64,000 nucleotides of DNA from Hypericum androsaemum (lineage: Eukaryota > Streptophyta > Magnoliopsida > Malpighiales > Hypericaceae). Position numbers and translations under genes: made by a program. Where the stretch lies: the NCBI GenBank assembly GCA_963995505.1, contig OZ023187.1, forward strand, positions 15,153,176-15,217,175. The letters are read 5' to 3'. Shown in pieces: positions 44,601 to 56,041 of this stretch (positions are counted from its first letter, which is position 1; the number at the start of each line of letters is the position of its first letter). The notes under the pieces were generated by a model that was not told where the DNA came from, ran no database searches, and worked only from the letters and a program-made list of their open reading frames with translations.

Positions 44601-47160
44601 ATAACTTTTTTTATTGAATTACCAATATCAAAATATGTATGGAGTTGAATAATTCAAATGACTTATAAAGGGCAATATTAATAAGGCAATTATAAGTAGT
44701 CATAATTATAATTTTTTTTACATTTATGAATTTAATTAATAACTCCTTAAATAAATTTGGGAAAAGTCCACTTTAGTACCTTGTGGTATAGCCCCAAATC
44801 ATTTTAGTACCCGTGGTAAAAAATTGACCAATCGAGTCATACTTATTCTAATTAACATCAAAAAAGTACACGGGCAGCTGCCCAGACCCTTCTCGACCTG
44901 CCCGAATGCTGCCCGAACATCTGGACTTGCCACTCTCTCCTCCTTCCCCTCTCTTCTTCTTCTTCCCCAAAACCAAACCCAGATTTTGATTCCTTAAAGC
45001 ATTAATCGTATATAGCCCAAACCCACTAACCATTTAAGGAGCAAAAACCCACTAAGCATTTTTAGTCCTATACCCTAATCCGTAATTTTCCAGTCTTTAC
45101 TTTAATTTCTGCATCTTGCTTCCTTCTTTCACTTCCTTCTTTCACTTCCTTCCACTGTGCTTTGATTTACTCGAAGAAAGGGAAGGAAACAAAAGCTGCC
45201 AACTTCAAAAAATTAATTAAAGGGGCGGAGAGCTCGCGCTTCCAAAAGTGGCAACCGGTCGTTTGGGAGAAACTTGGTTTGTGATATGGACGTGATTTGG
45301 ATAGAATTGGGGAGGTGGTGCAAGAAGAGATCATCATAGATGAGTGGTTCTATCTAGGTGGTGAAAGAGAAGGGTCCTCCTCAAACAATAAACAAGAAGA
45401 AGACCAAGAGAAAAAAGACAACGGCGGAACGTTGCCATTTCCTAACAGGCAGGGAACGGACGGGATCTACAATAAGGGGTTCGAGATATGGCCACAGTAC
45501 TACCAACACAATCATCATCATCAACAGAACCTGGGAGCCTACTCTACCTCGTTTGGGGCGGGTCCTAGTGCTTCTAGAAGGAGCAGCTTCTCTGATGATC
45601 AGATTTAAAGTACTTAGCCAAATCGACGTCGTCTTCTTCTAGATTCCTCAGAGCCTCAACCAGCCCCCTCCTCCTCCGTACACGGAAGTTTCGGACTCGC
45701 CGCCGTCGATGTACGGTATTGTCCCCATCGAGACAACGGGGAACGGTGGTGGTCGTTCGGGACAGCGGTTTGTTGGGGTTTTTTCTTCTCTTTGCTCTTC
45801 CAATATTCTGTTGAAGGTTCGGGTCAATTTTTCTGGGTTTTGTTTCTGGGAAGAAGAAGAAGAAGAGAGGGGAGGGAGAGTGGAGATCCACGTGGCGCCA
45901 CGTCGTCAGCGAATGCTGATGTGGCAAGTCCAGATGTTCGGGTAGCATTCGGGCAGGGCGGGAAGGGTTCTGGCAGCTGCCCATGGATCTTTTTGATGTT
46001 AATTGAAATAAGTATGATTCGATTGGTCAATTTTTTATCACAGGGTACTAAAGTGATTTTGGACTATACTACAGGTACTAAAGTCGACTTTTCCCAATAA
46101 ATTCAAATCTCTTTCTTGAGATGGTATAAGCAGTATATTCTTTATTGGATACCGAGGATATTTTTCAACTACACAAGAAGTCCACTTTGTTTTTTTGCAT
46201 TAGCATTTTTTTTGGTCATATTCTGGAATTGTTTATTTATTAGCTAAGAATATTCATTAACTTATGTAAAAGAGATTGTTTAAGTTTAAGGTTTAAATAT
46301 TTTAATTTAATTGTCTTAATCAAATAATAATTTCCTCACAAAAGAGCTGCATTTCATAATATTATAACAAAATTGGAAAACACAACCAAGACGTGAACAT
46401 ATCCTATATCAGACCAGATTTGGTCCTAGAAACTCATTTCTAAGACTGTCCAGAATGACCCATTTGGTCCCGGATATATATAGAAAACGAACCAGAAATC
46501 AATGATTCGAAAATGTCGTCAAAGATTCCTTTTCGCCAAAGACATCACCACTAATAGACAAATAGTTCGGATTATCACTTAAAGTAACTTTAGTTCGGGT
46601 TTGTAATAATTTATGTACGGGTAGCCGATTATTCAGGAAGCTTCAAGGCGGAGAAAGGACACTAAAAATTGACGCGAAAGACTACCAAAATTTTGTTTTT
46701 GACGCCAAACGAATGGAGAAAAAAAGGCAATAACTAACTTACCAATCATGCAGCCACCGAAGAAAACGGACTGAACCAAACCGACCTTAAACTTGTCGCC
46801 GCAGACCAGCCCCCACTGGGCCACGGTGGAGCTCCTGGTCCCGCCGGCCCATTCCCACGACCCAGGTTGGAACCCACAGACGGTCTTCGAACCCGGGTCG
46901 CAGCCGGTTGGGGAGAGGCAGGCGAAACCCGGGTCGCGGTCAGCGAAGATCATGACCATTGTGTGGAATGCCTCGAGGGCCCAGGCCAGGCTGGTCAGGA
47001 CGAAGTGCCTCAGCTGCCACGCCCCGAACTCGCCGCAGTGACGCTGCAGCATCTCATCGATGGTCACCCTCTCCGGCACCGGCGACAGAGACGGGGACCC
47101 TTTTATCAGGGGCTCCCGGAGGTCCGGTTCTGGGGATGACGTGGCACCACTCTCTCTCAT
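41647..47160 (-). CDS. OCT4: Organic cation/carnitine transporter, OCT4-like
   Basis: CDS complement(join(41647..42821,46743..47160)), 530 residues, a normal length. Major facilitator superfamily member. A cytosolic N-terminus is followed by the first helix, then a large extracellular loop with several cysteines (ACLSPTGCDPGSKTVCGF) typical of OCT proteins. GHLSDSVLGRKG is the loop 2-3 signature, then ESPRWYLVRGR, and DRFGRKPLAIGT is the second-half signature. FIYTAELFPTVVRNAALG and FYLPETLNRPLYDT close it. Plant OCTs transport carnitine or organic cations; AtOCT4 is reported in the vacuolar membrane. Close resemblance to OCT4 is by memory. The single intron is phase 1 with a GTAAGT donor and a GCAG acceptor, 3921 bp long and filled with two transposons. 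Confidence 0.92.
43979..44478. mobile_element. MITE in OCT4-like intron
   Basis: 500 bp, flanked by TTTTATCC at 43971-43978 and 44479-44486. Inverted ends: ATGGTTATCAAATACG and, read back from the right, ATGGTTTTCAAATACG. Interior alternates GACC and GGTC motifs. Same family as 17019-17410; an 8-bp duplication suggests hAT mobilisation. Confidence 0.7.
44759..46095. mobile_element. Pack-MULE-like element in OCT4-like intron
   Basis: TIRs of about 175 bp (44759-44932, 45921-46095) start GGGAAAAGTCCACTTTAGTA. Flanking 9-mers AATAAATTT (44750-44758) and AATAAATTC (46096-46104) differ by one base, the duplication size of Mutator-like elements. The middle is coding-like and GC-richer (45290-45780) and includes a piece resembling a SHI/STY-related gene. 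No transposase. Confidence 0.8.
45297..45608 (+). pseudogene. Captured fragment resembling SHI/STY-related (SRS) N-terminus
   Basis: 103 residues. The segment IYNKGFEIWPQYYQHNHHHQ followed by AYSTSFGAGPSASRRSSFSD recalls the variable N-terminal part of SRS transcription factors (GFEIWQ-, YSFGVGPS-like blocks). The RING-like CxxC finger that defines the family is absent, so no DNA-binding function is expected. The open frame starts with an ATG but lies inside a transposon. Assignment is by memory of the motif order and needs a search. Confidence 0.5.
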
Positions 47161-48070
47161 GGTTCTTGGTTATGGAATGTGGAGATGGAGGAAAAAAAAG
47201 GGTGTTTGGTGGTGGCTATTTTATGTGGGTCTCTGTGGTTAGGGTAAGAGAGAGAGGGAGGACGAAGGGAGAAGGTTGTTTAAATATGTTGTCCTAAATT
47301 TAGGGTATTGAGACATGTACAAAGTTTTATAATATTTTTCTTGGATTAGTACAGCTGGTTTAAGGAGTATAGAATTCTTATCTCTCTCAACTAGTTTCCA
47401 TCTTTGTTACTGGGGTTTTTTAACCAATAAAATCAATTAATCGATTACAAGATAAAAAAATGAAATTTTAATTAAATTAAACTTAAGAAATGAATTAAGT
47501 AGAATGTATCAAAAGTTACCAAAATTGTAATCATCGAATAAGTCAAGTATAGTGACAATTTTGTTTTATTTTTTGATAATAACATTCTTAAATAAAGGCA
47601 ATACAATATGAATTACAGAATGAATGGTCAATTAGTTCTCAATAAAAAAAAGAAATTTGGACCGTCACCTATACTTTGTGTTTGCATTATAGCTGTTTGT
47701 ATGTTTCAAATATTTTGATTGATTATAATTTTTTTTATAGTATCAGAACATTCTAATCCCGTGATCCGATGCAAATACAATTCTTGTTTCATCAAAACTA
47801 TACAAATTTCGATTTTATGAATTACCCGATACTGTCCTCTTATCTTTGTTATTCAATACCTTAAATTCAACCACGAAATCTATAAATCATGGGAAAAGAT
47901 CAATGATCTAAGCATTTAAAAAGAAGTAATTTAAAAAGGAATGACACGTCCACAAGATCTGGGTCGTTTCTATGTCAGTCCTTTGGACACGTGGATAGTC
48001 AAGTAAGTGGGCTGGGAAAGGATCGAGGCCAGAGGAGAGCTACGGAATGTTCCTTGGAATCTTGTTCACT
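47161..48070. other. Upstream region of OCT4-like gene, no other gene seen
   Basis: The minus-strand promoter should lie in about 47161-47600. A GA-rich strand near 47240-47270 may be leader. The rest is AT-rich without features. Confidence 0.4.
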
Positions 48071-48705
48071 CTTTTTTTTGCTTTTTTTTAATTGTGAACT
48101 TTCATTAATTAGAAAAGAAAAGATTACAGAATAGAGGTCAGAAATAGAAGAAAAAGAAAATAAAATAGACTAAAAATAAAGCCAAGGCCTAATGGCAAAT
48201 CCGCTGCCATATCTAATGACTCATACAAGCAAACTCACAAGTCGGGTAGTAAAGGATGGTGATACAAATTAGCGGGACGCATCAAAAGTCAACCTCATCC
48301 TCTGACCACCGTAGATCCTCACCGGTGTAGGTAGTCCCAGCCCTCTTCCTCGCTTGAAAGCGAGTGTTCTTGGCAGGCGGTAGGTCGAAATCCTCCAAGT
48401 CCGACTGCAAATCGACCTCGTGTGCCCAACTGTTCTTCATCTTCTTCGTCATCAAACCTATGAACTTCAACGAGTCCGGAAGATCATCATTGTCAGAAAA
48501 AGCAACGACCTCATTGCCATCTTGACCCAGGATAAGCATGGATCCGTAACAAGTAAAGCAGAGGTGTGGCCCAAAATAGACGGGGACGGGCCATATAAAA
48601 TCAGAATTCCCTTGCCAAGGAATCCGGGCTTGAGACCCTTGTGCTTAGAGCCCTTAGAACTCGAAGATCGGCTTGGTGAAACCCCTCCCGCAGCGACATA
48701 GGCGG
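48071..48705 (-). pseudogene. Possible retroposed fragment with poly(A) end
   Basis: On the minus strand an open frame from 48539 down to 48282 (85 residues, acidic, ending WSEDEVDF) is preceded in another frame by a K/S-rich stretch. It is followed by a tail region resembling plant LINE 3' ends (TTAATGAAAGTTCACAATT) and an A-run at about 48090-48071. Could be a 5'-truncated LINE or LINE-mobilised transcript. I do not recognise the protein. Confidence 0.35.
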
Positions 48706-50028
48706 CCTAGCTTCAATTTTTGCCAAATTCAAATCTTACAAATGCAGTGACAAACTCGAACCTAGTTTAGAACTCTTTTTGCATACACTTTTTTTTGCTC
48801 GAAACAGAACTAGCACCGTGCGAACTCTAAAAGTCGGAAAGAGGCGAGCTACTCTCTTTTTTGGTTGATTTTGCTAGGGATCGGTTTCTTGAATTTCTGG
48901 CCTCTATCAATTTGGACACCGTGAAGGTCATTTGGTCCGGTAACATGACACAGTATCGACAAAAATCTAGATTTCAATTTTTTATAAGTATATATATGGT
49001 ATAAAAAATTTATTTTTATAAAAAAATGGACGACACCGGGTCAAATAAGATCAAACTGGTAAAAATTTGTTATGAAAATTGTAACTTTAGAAAAAAATTT
49101 CGTCACTAAAAAAACAAAACAAAACTACATGATATGAAGTTAAAAATTCTTAAATTTACGAGGCACTAAAATTTTCTCTTGACAAAAAAAAGTGATTTTT
49201 TCCCAAATTGTTTCGAAACTCGTTTACATAATTCATTTTAAAAGGGTGTTGAAAATTAAAGGTTTCGTTCCGTACCTCATCCTCTCTCTTTACCGTCGGA
49301 GTCATATATCCTAAGGGAAAAAATATTAAATTTGCCTTTAGAGTTTGGATAAGCGCTCCACTATGACACACCTTGTCTTTTCTTTACAAGGATGATATGT
49401 CTTTGTCTTGGAATACAATTATCTTGGCTGTTTCCTTAACGTTTTTACTGGAGTCGGGTCGAGATTAGATTCGGTCAAAATTAAAGGATCTCAAAATTTG
49501 TCGAGTCTAAATCAGGGTAAATGATTTGGGTCTAATTGCTTCCGAACCATATGAAGTGAAAATTGGCAATTTGGGCTTCCAGATTTGGGTCCACCTCCTT
49601 TCGGGCTTAAATACAGCTTAGATTCGTTCTTGTCAAGCATATGATTTATAGGTTGGATTATATATGGGAGCTTTGACTTGGGTGAGTAGGAATTCATCAA
49701 AACTCTCCCTTCCCGGCCCATGTCCAGCCCAATGGCTAATGGACCCTCTTTCGTTCTTTAGAATTGATCGTTAGTGTGTCATAACGAGGGAGATATTGCG
49801 AATGGTGAATTGGGCTATGGCCTTTTATAAATTCAAATCTATTTACCCAAAAAAATAACGAGGGATATATTTTCGTGCTAAATTTATATCTCCGTAAATT
49901 GATTGTAACTTTTAATTTTAATATCATATTGAGATTGTTTCGAAATTTACAGAAAAACAAGATGGATATTCGCAATTGTGTAGTTCTATGGAATTTCCGA
50001 ATTCTGTGTGGGAGGGGGTCTCTATAAA
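48706..50028. other. Intergenic, no gene seen
   Basis: AT-rich; short chance open frames only. An unassigned block at 49440-49740 has moderate GC content without domains. Confidence 0.45.
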
Positions 50029-51158
50029 GGTTAAATTATACTTTCATCTCTGGTATTTGGTCAATCTTCCCCTCGAATCTTTACATTTTTAAAATTCATG
50101 CTGACGTTTCTCGTGTTTGGTTTTAGAAATTCTCGAGTCCCTGACTGACGTCATTAACTCTTTTTTTTTTATTTTTGGTCATGGAAATGACTATTATACC
50201 CTTTTAGTCATCTTTTCATGCGAATCTAACTGTTTGATCATCTTCTCTGGCGACTCTTTGTCTTTTCCGGCAAACTTTTTTGGCCAAAAAAATTTGGAGT
50301 GCTCTTCCTCGTCGTCCTCTCCACGCTCGTCCTGCTCGCCTTCTTGCTAGGGATCCACAACGGCTTCCAGTCCACTCCTTCGACCACTACAGGTAACCGC
50401 GAGAAGCCCATGGGTACAATCCCGGTCCAGCTGGAGCCTCACGACCAGAGACGAAGCCCAAGTTCGCCAGCCAAAACGAGTTCAGCGAGTACCCAACGCC
50501 TTCCCACTCGGTACCAGCTCCTCCACCCTGCCGGCCACCAACGCCTTGACCTTCTCATCGGATGGTGGCCCCTCCAAATCCTCACCTGCCAGGACAATGA
50601 CGTGGGCCACCCGGCGGCCACCTCTAGCGTCTTCTACTTTTGTCCGTCCTCTCCTCCTCCTCTCTCATACCACTGTTCCTCGTCGGCGAGGTTGAGCGGT
50701 CTACTCACGCAGGTTGCCCCTGCAATCCGCCATCGATCCCAATTGGGCGGTCTACTCGACAAATAATCAATGTGTCCAATTAAAAAACTCGAAGTGTGGC
50801 CGGGTACAAGGATGGAAGTCTTCAGACGAGAGCGACATTGCAACCTCCTTCTCTTCTCCAATAACCCAAATGGTTACTTTCGAGGGGCGATTGTTCGATG
50901 GGCGGTTTGGTGGATTTTTTGGGCCAGAAAAGACGGAGGGTCGCCAAAGATAACTGAAAAGTTAGGTTCGCCTGAGAAGATGACCAAAGGGGTATAATAG
51001 TCATTTTCATGACCAAAAATGAAAAAAGAGTCGATGACGTTTGTCAGGGACCCGAGAATTTCTAAAATCAAACACGAAAGACGTCAGCATGAATTTTAGA
51101 AATACAAGAATCGACGAAGAGAATGACCAAATAATAAGGACTAGGGAGTAATTTACCC
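50029..51158. mobile_element. Foldback/Mutator-like element B, long TIRs
   Basis: TIRs of about 250-265 bp (50029-50295, 50911-51158) begin GGTTAAATTATACTTTCATC on the left and GGGTAAATTACTCCC reading back from the right. Flanking 9-mers CTCTATAAA and TACTATAAA match at seven of nine positions. The core (50300-50880) is GC-rich with an open frame 50299-50766 beginning with a hydrophobic segment (LFLVVLSTLVLLAFLLGI); the protein is not recognised and may be captured host sequence. Confidence 0.75.
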
Positions 51159-51902
51159 TACTATAAATTAAGTTTGGAATACCAAGCTCCAAGCACATTG
51201 CGGATCACTTGCAGAATGTGCGTTGACTTTTTGCAATGAACTTTTCCCTTTTTTTTTATTTTTTTTAAAAGTTCACTCTGTTAGCTTCTGGTTTTGTGTT
51301 CACACAACTATTTTGTGGTTCTAATTTTTTTTATAAGGTGACAAAGGTTGTAGTTGACTAATAATCAACTCAAACCCACTAACTAACATTAGTTACTTGG
51401 ACTACCGTACGTGTCATGTCACATAATCAATGGTATGGGTGTGTCATGCCACATCACTAATTTTATGAACGTGGCATACCTTTGATTCTCGATCAAGATA
51501 CCGTCGATCTCATCCCTGTCAAAATTTGAATCCAAATGCTACCTAATTTGTTCTATTTTTTCTCAAATTAATGATGTGATATGACATGCGAATAAAATTA
51601 TTGATGTTATTTGCAACACTGGATAATTAAAGTAACCCGCGAGTGTTACTTGGTTTTTAGTCAAGTAAAACCTAGTCATTTTCCCACAAAAGTTTAATTT
51701 TGTACTTTATAGTTTCACTTTTTTGAGATATGATCATATACTTTTAAAACGATATTTTGAATCTTGTGGTTGCAAATCAAAAAATAACGGTAGAAATCGC
51801 GGTCCCTGGATTGGAAGAAGAAAATTCAGAGACCATAAGATTTTGTTTTGGAGAGCTCAAGTTCATAAAACGAATATAACGAGAGGGAAGTGGGGACCAA
51901 TG
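51159..51902. other. Spacer, no gene seen
   Basis: AT-rich; open frame 51723-52043 runs into the MITE and has no domain. Confidence 0.45.
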
Positions 51903-51910
51903 CCCATCAA

Positions 51911-52445
51911 TAAGCGTGAGCAAATGGTAATTAGAATTCGGTACAATTTTGGTAATCGGTGGTTCAGAATTGGTAAATCAAAATTCGGTAATCAATTCGG
52001 TAGGAAGTTTTTGAGAAATTTGGTAAATATCGGTATTCGGTAAATTTTGGTAAATATCAATATTTTACCGAATATACCAAATTTACCAAAATGGTAATTT
52101 ATCAAATATATTAATAAATATATAAGCCAAATTATCAAAAATTTTCTTAACCTCATCAAAAAGTCGATGCTTTAAATAGACTTTATGCTAATTAGACTTG
52201 ACGGCTTGTACTTATTAGATTAAATTTGTGTTTATTGAAACTATGTTTGCATTTTTTATTAAATATAATGATGAATTATAAATTTTCCAAAAAATCAATA
52301 AATTTGGTAAATACCGAATTTACCAAAATTTAATTCGGTAAATACCAAATTTACTAAATACTATTTGGGATCGGAATCGATAATTTTTTTTTAACATTTC
52401 GGTATTCGGTAATTGTGATCGGTAAATACCGAATGCACACCCCTA
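51911..52445. mobile_element. hAT-type MITE
   Basis: 535 bp flanked by CCCATCAA at 51903-51910 and 52446-52453. Ends: TAAGCGTGAGCAAATGGTAA and, read back, TAGGGGTGTGCATTCGGTA. The interior is almost wholly GGTAAAT, ACCGAAT and their complements, giving many nested hairpins. Termini and 8-bp duplication fit the hAT superfamily. Confidence 0.8.
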
Positions 52446-52453
52446 CCCATCAA

Positions 52454-52898
52454 TGCAAGTCGAGGGGAGAACAAGACCTATCAATGCGAGTGGCGGGGAA
52501 AAGATTATCGAGAACAGTGTGCTTGTGTGGGGTCTGATCCCAAAGAATAAACCCGATTTGGGTGCTTCCAATTGACATTGTTAAGAGAAGAAGATGAAGA
52601 GAGAGAGAGAGGAGGATGCCAAGAGAGGAGAGAAAAATTGAAGGGTTTTTTTAAACCTCACATTGCCAATGGGAAAAAAATTTGACATGGTGGGCCACAT
52701 CAGCCTTAAAACGGTGTTGTTTGGAGGTTCGGAGTTTTCCGAGCCTCCAAGTGTCAAATTGTTGTAAACCAAAAGAATTAAAATGTTGTTTTTAAAATAC
52801 ACGATAATATCTCAAAATATATGTGAATATTAAACATAACATAACGTCAAATTTTATTAGTGACTCCCAAAGGATTGGACCAAGGTTACACGAGAAAG
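52454..52898. other. 3' flank of P450 gene
   Basis: Contains the presumed 3' UTR of the minus-strand P450. No other feature. Confidence 0.45.
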
Positions 52899-54520
52899 TC
52901 AAGGACGGTACTGAATAGCCGCAAGGCATAAATCATGTTTCCTTCTCACACTAAGTCCCGGATCTTCGGACATGTCTAGGCACTCGGGTTTCAAACCACC
53001 AGGAAGCTCCCAGTTGAAATAATAAAGCAAGTTGGCGAGTGTTAACTGAACACTAGACATACCAAACATTATTCCAGGACACATCCTTCTTCCCGCGCCG
53101 AAAGGGATGAACTCCAAGTGGCCTCCTTTGTAATCAACTGATGACGCGAGGAACCTTTCAGGATAAAAGTTATCTGCATATTTCCAGATTTCCGGTTCTC
53201 TTCCGATCGCCCAAGCGTTGACGAGTACTCTCGTTTTTTGAGGTATCTCGTACCCGTTAATGGTCAAGCTCTTTTGGGCTTCTCTTGGAACTAGAAGGGG
53301 TGCAGGAGGATGTAACCTTAGAGTCTCTTTGACGATTGCATCCATGTACTTTAGTTGGTGGAGACTTGACTCGTCGACGTTGGATTTGTCATGGAAAACC
53401 TCCCCCACCTCTTCTTGTACCTTTTTCATGACTTGAGGGTGCTTCATAATTTCTGACATTGTCCATTCTATAACAGTAGAAGATGTCTCAATGGCCGCAG
53501 TTAACAGATCCTGATCACAACAAATTTGATAGTATTGAAATTAGAGTCTACAAGTTCTATGGCAGGCGTAATTTGGTATAAAAATTTACTTACAAATTTC
53601 GTAAACAAAAAACTTACGAAGAGCATTGCTTTGATGGATTCGGTCGACAATGAAGTTTCTGGGTCGCTCTGGTCCTGCAGATCTAGAAGAACACCAAGAA
53701 TCTCACCTGCTTTAGTTCGACCTGCTTCTTTGGATGCTTTGTACGCACCAATAACGCTCTCAAGCACTTCGTCGATGTCTTTGTGCAGCCTCACAGCTTT
53801 GTCCTTCATCCCACTGATCTTGTGCAGCACTCCAACCGAAGGAAATAAATCTGCAATACTGAAACCCGTCAAGACATCATTTATTCTAGTAATAAGCGGT
53901 GCGAATGCATCCACCCGCTCGCACGAGTCCCCGAAAGCCGCCCTGGAGATAATGGTTGTTGTTAGAGATAATAGCATCTTGCTCAAGTTTACTGGGGACC
54001 TGCTGCTCGACGAACCCACAATCGATCTTACGAACGCAGCTACCTCGGTCTCCCTCACTGACCTGAGCGATTCGACCTGTTTCGCGCTTGTCAAGTGAAT
54101 CACAAAGGTTTTCCTCATCTCTCTCCAGTACTCTCCATAAGGTGCAAAAAGAATATCCTTGCAGTTGTATGCAATTATAGCCGCTGCAGCTGTAACTGGT
54201 CTTTGGGCTAACAATATGTCATTAGTCCTAAGAACTTCCTCCGCGGCTTGCTTCGAAGAGACAACAACATTGTCAACTTCTCCAAGCTTGAGGTACATGA
54301 CAGGTCCATGTTTCTTTGCCAATTCCGCGAGACAACGATGAGTCAGCGGATTCATGACTAGCTGGTGCATGTTGCCTATTATTGGCAGCTTCCATGGTCC
54401 TGGGGGTAATTTGTTCTTGGGGCTGATCTTGTAATTGCATCTTTTTATGGCTATTATAATGAAGGTGAGGAAAGCCACGATCAAGGTTATGGAGGAAGTG
54501 GATGAGATAAGCTGATCCAT
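52899..54520 (-). CDS. Cytochrome P450, CYP71 clan
   Basis: CDS complement(join(52899..53510,53618..54520)), 504 residues. An N-terminal membrane anchor (about residues 9-25) is followed by the PPGPWKLPIIGN hinge. WREMRK is the helix C motif. The I-helix reads AAIETSS, with alanine in place of the usual glycine before x-E/D-T. ETLR is the K-helix ExxR, FYPERF is the PERF motif, and PFGAGRRMCPG holds the heme cysteine. One phase-0 intron just before the I-helix motif is the conserved CYP71-clan position. Such enzymes are ER-bound monooxygenases of specialised metabolism (terpenoids, alkaloids and others); resemblance is to CYP71D/CYP71BE-like proteins, but the substrate cannot be read from sequence. 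All key residues are present and the gene looks intact. Confidence 0.93.
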
Positions 54521-54565
54521 GGTGGGAAAGCAATTTGAGTTGTATCTGGGATAACGATGAAGTAG

Positions 54566-54573
54566 TATATATA
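54566..54573 (-). promoter_or_regulatory. TATA box of P450 gene
   Basis: CTATATATAC on the minus strand about 46-53 bp before the ATG, implying a very short leader. Confidence 0.6.
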
Positions 54574-55307
54574 GAGTAGTTGTGGTTGATCCATGGATGA
54601 GATAAGCTCATCCATGTTTTTTTTTGTATTTCCCTGTTGCTATGGTCATGTTTTCTGGTTTTGTTCCCGCGCTATATCTATTTCAGTTTTTTTTATGTGT
54701 AAAAAGTAGAATCGATTAGGGTATCACATTTATCTTTGTCATTGATATCAACATCTTATTTACTTTCCGTTTGTTTTCTTTTAATTCATCTAATTTTACT
54801 ATAATAATCATTTTCGTTGTGAACCAACTTAGTTTAGATTTAGTTGCCGATTCCTTATTAAAAATCCTACTTTCATCACTATACTATTTGTTATTTGTTA
54901 GATTATATAATTTTATAGTTAAATTTATCCTTATCAGTAATTCTGTTCTTTTTTTTGGTTTATAGTGTGAGCAACGTTTGTAGATTATTGGGTGGTTGTA
55001 CTTGGGGTGTTGGTTTTCCATGGTAACGGTATGATTTTAACAAAATTGCGTTTTCAATTTTTTACGTAAAATTAATCACCAATTTATAAATATATATATA
55101 TTTGTATGAAATAGAAATTTACTCACTGGAAAAAAGCTCGGGGTATCTCCTCTTTTATTATTTTCACCTTGGTAATCAAGCATATACTATTTGATGACTT
55201 GTCTTTTTAAAAGAACATAAAAAATTGAGGAGGACGAGGAGAACGCTAAGTTACTGCAAAATCATTTTGATTTTATTCCCACCATCATCGGACTGTAAAA
55301 AATTTAT
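54574..55307. other. P450 upstream region, AT-rich
   Basis: A copy of the first 21 coding bases of the P450 (one mismatch) lies at about 54595-54615. Otherwise AT-rich with no gene. Confidence 0.5.
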
Positions 55308-56041
55308 GGGTAAATTACCCCTTGTCTCTAATATTTGATCATCCTTCTCATGGGGTCCTTGGATTTTCGAAAATGATTTTAATATCTCCTGTCTTTAGTT
55401 TTAGAAACTCTCGTCTCCTTGGTGCTGAAATATGCCATTTTCTCCGGTGAACCCCACTTGAAAAAACTAAAATGCCCTTCCCACTAAAAAATAAATAGTC
55501 TCTCTCTTTCTCCCTTCCCTTCTCTCTCTCCCACTTCATCTTCTTCCTTTGTCTACAATGTGAATTGTGAACACCAAATCAACCTGGAACACAAAATTCC
55601 CAGAAAATTAAGACAGCTAAAACGAAAAGGGACCAAAGCAAAATCAACAATAAAAGAAAAGAAGAAAAGGGTACCCTCAGAGATGGACTAAGAAGAGATG
55701 AAACGAAAGGGACCAAAATCAAAATCAACAATCCGCTATCTTGGTGCTCCCGAGAAACCTCTCTGCCTCACTGACGTTCTCCTCCTCGGAGAAAAGAGCC
55801 TCACCCGCTAACCTCCGGACGTTCCTGGTGGAAGATAAAACTAGGGACTTTGTGAGTCGGCGAAGGGAGAAACGTAGGATGCAAGGAGCAGGCGAGGATG
55901 AGGAGGGCGAAGACGACCGCCGTCGCCTGAGAGTGTTCCACCAATGGGTTATCTGGGTTTACAAAAAAAAAATGGAGCTTTTTCTTTATTTGGGATTCCC
56001 GGAGAGTGGTGTCTTAATCTTATTGGGGTTAGTGGATTAAT

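Noticed and set aside
45574..45984. 136-codon minus-strand frame in the Pack-MULE-like element
   Set aside because: Basic and low in complexity; no recognisable motif. The opposite strand is equally open, so coding strand and meaning cannot be decided.
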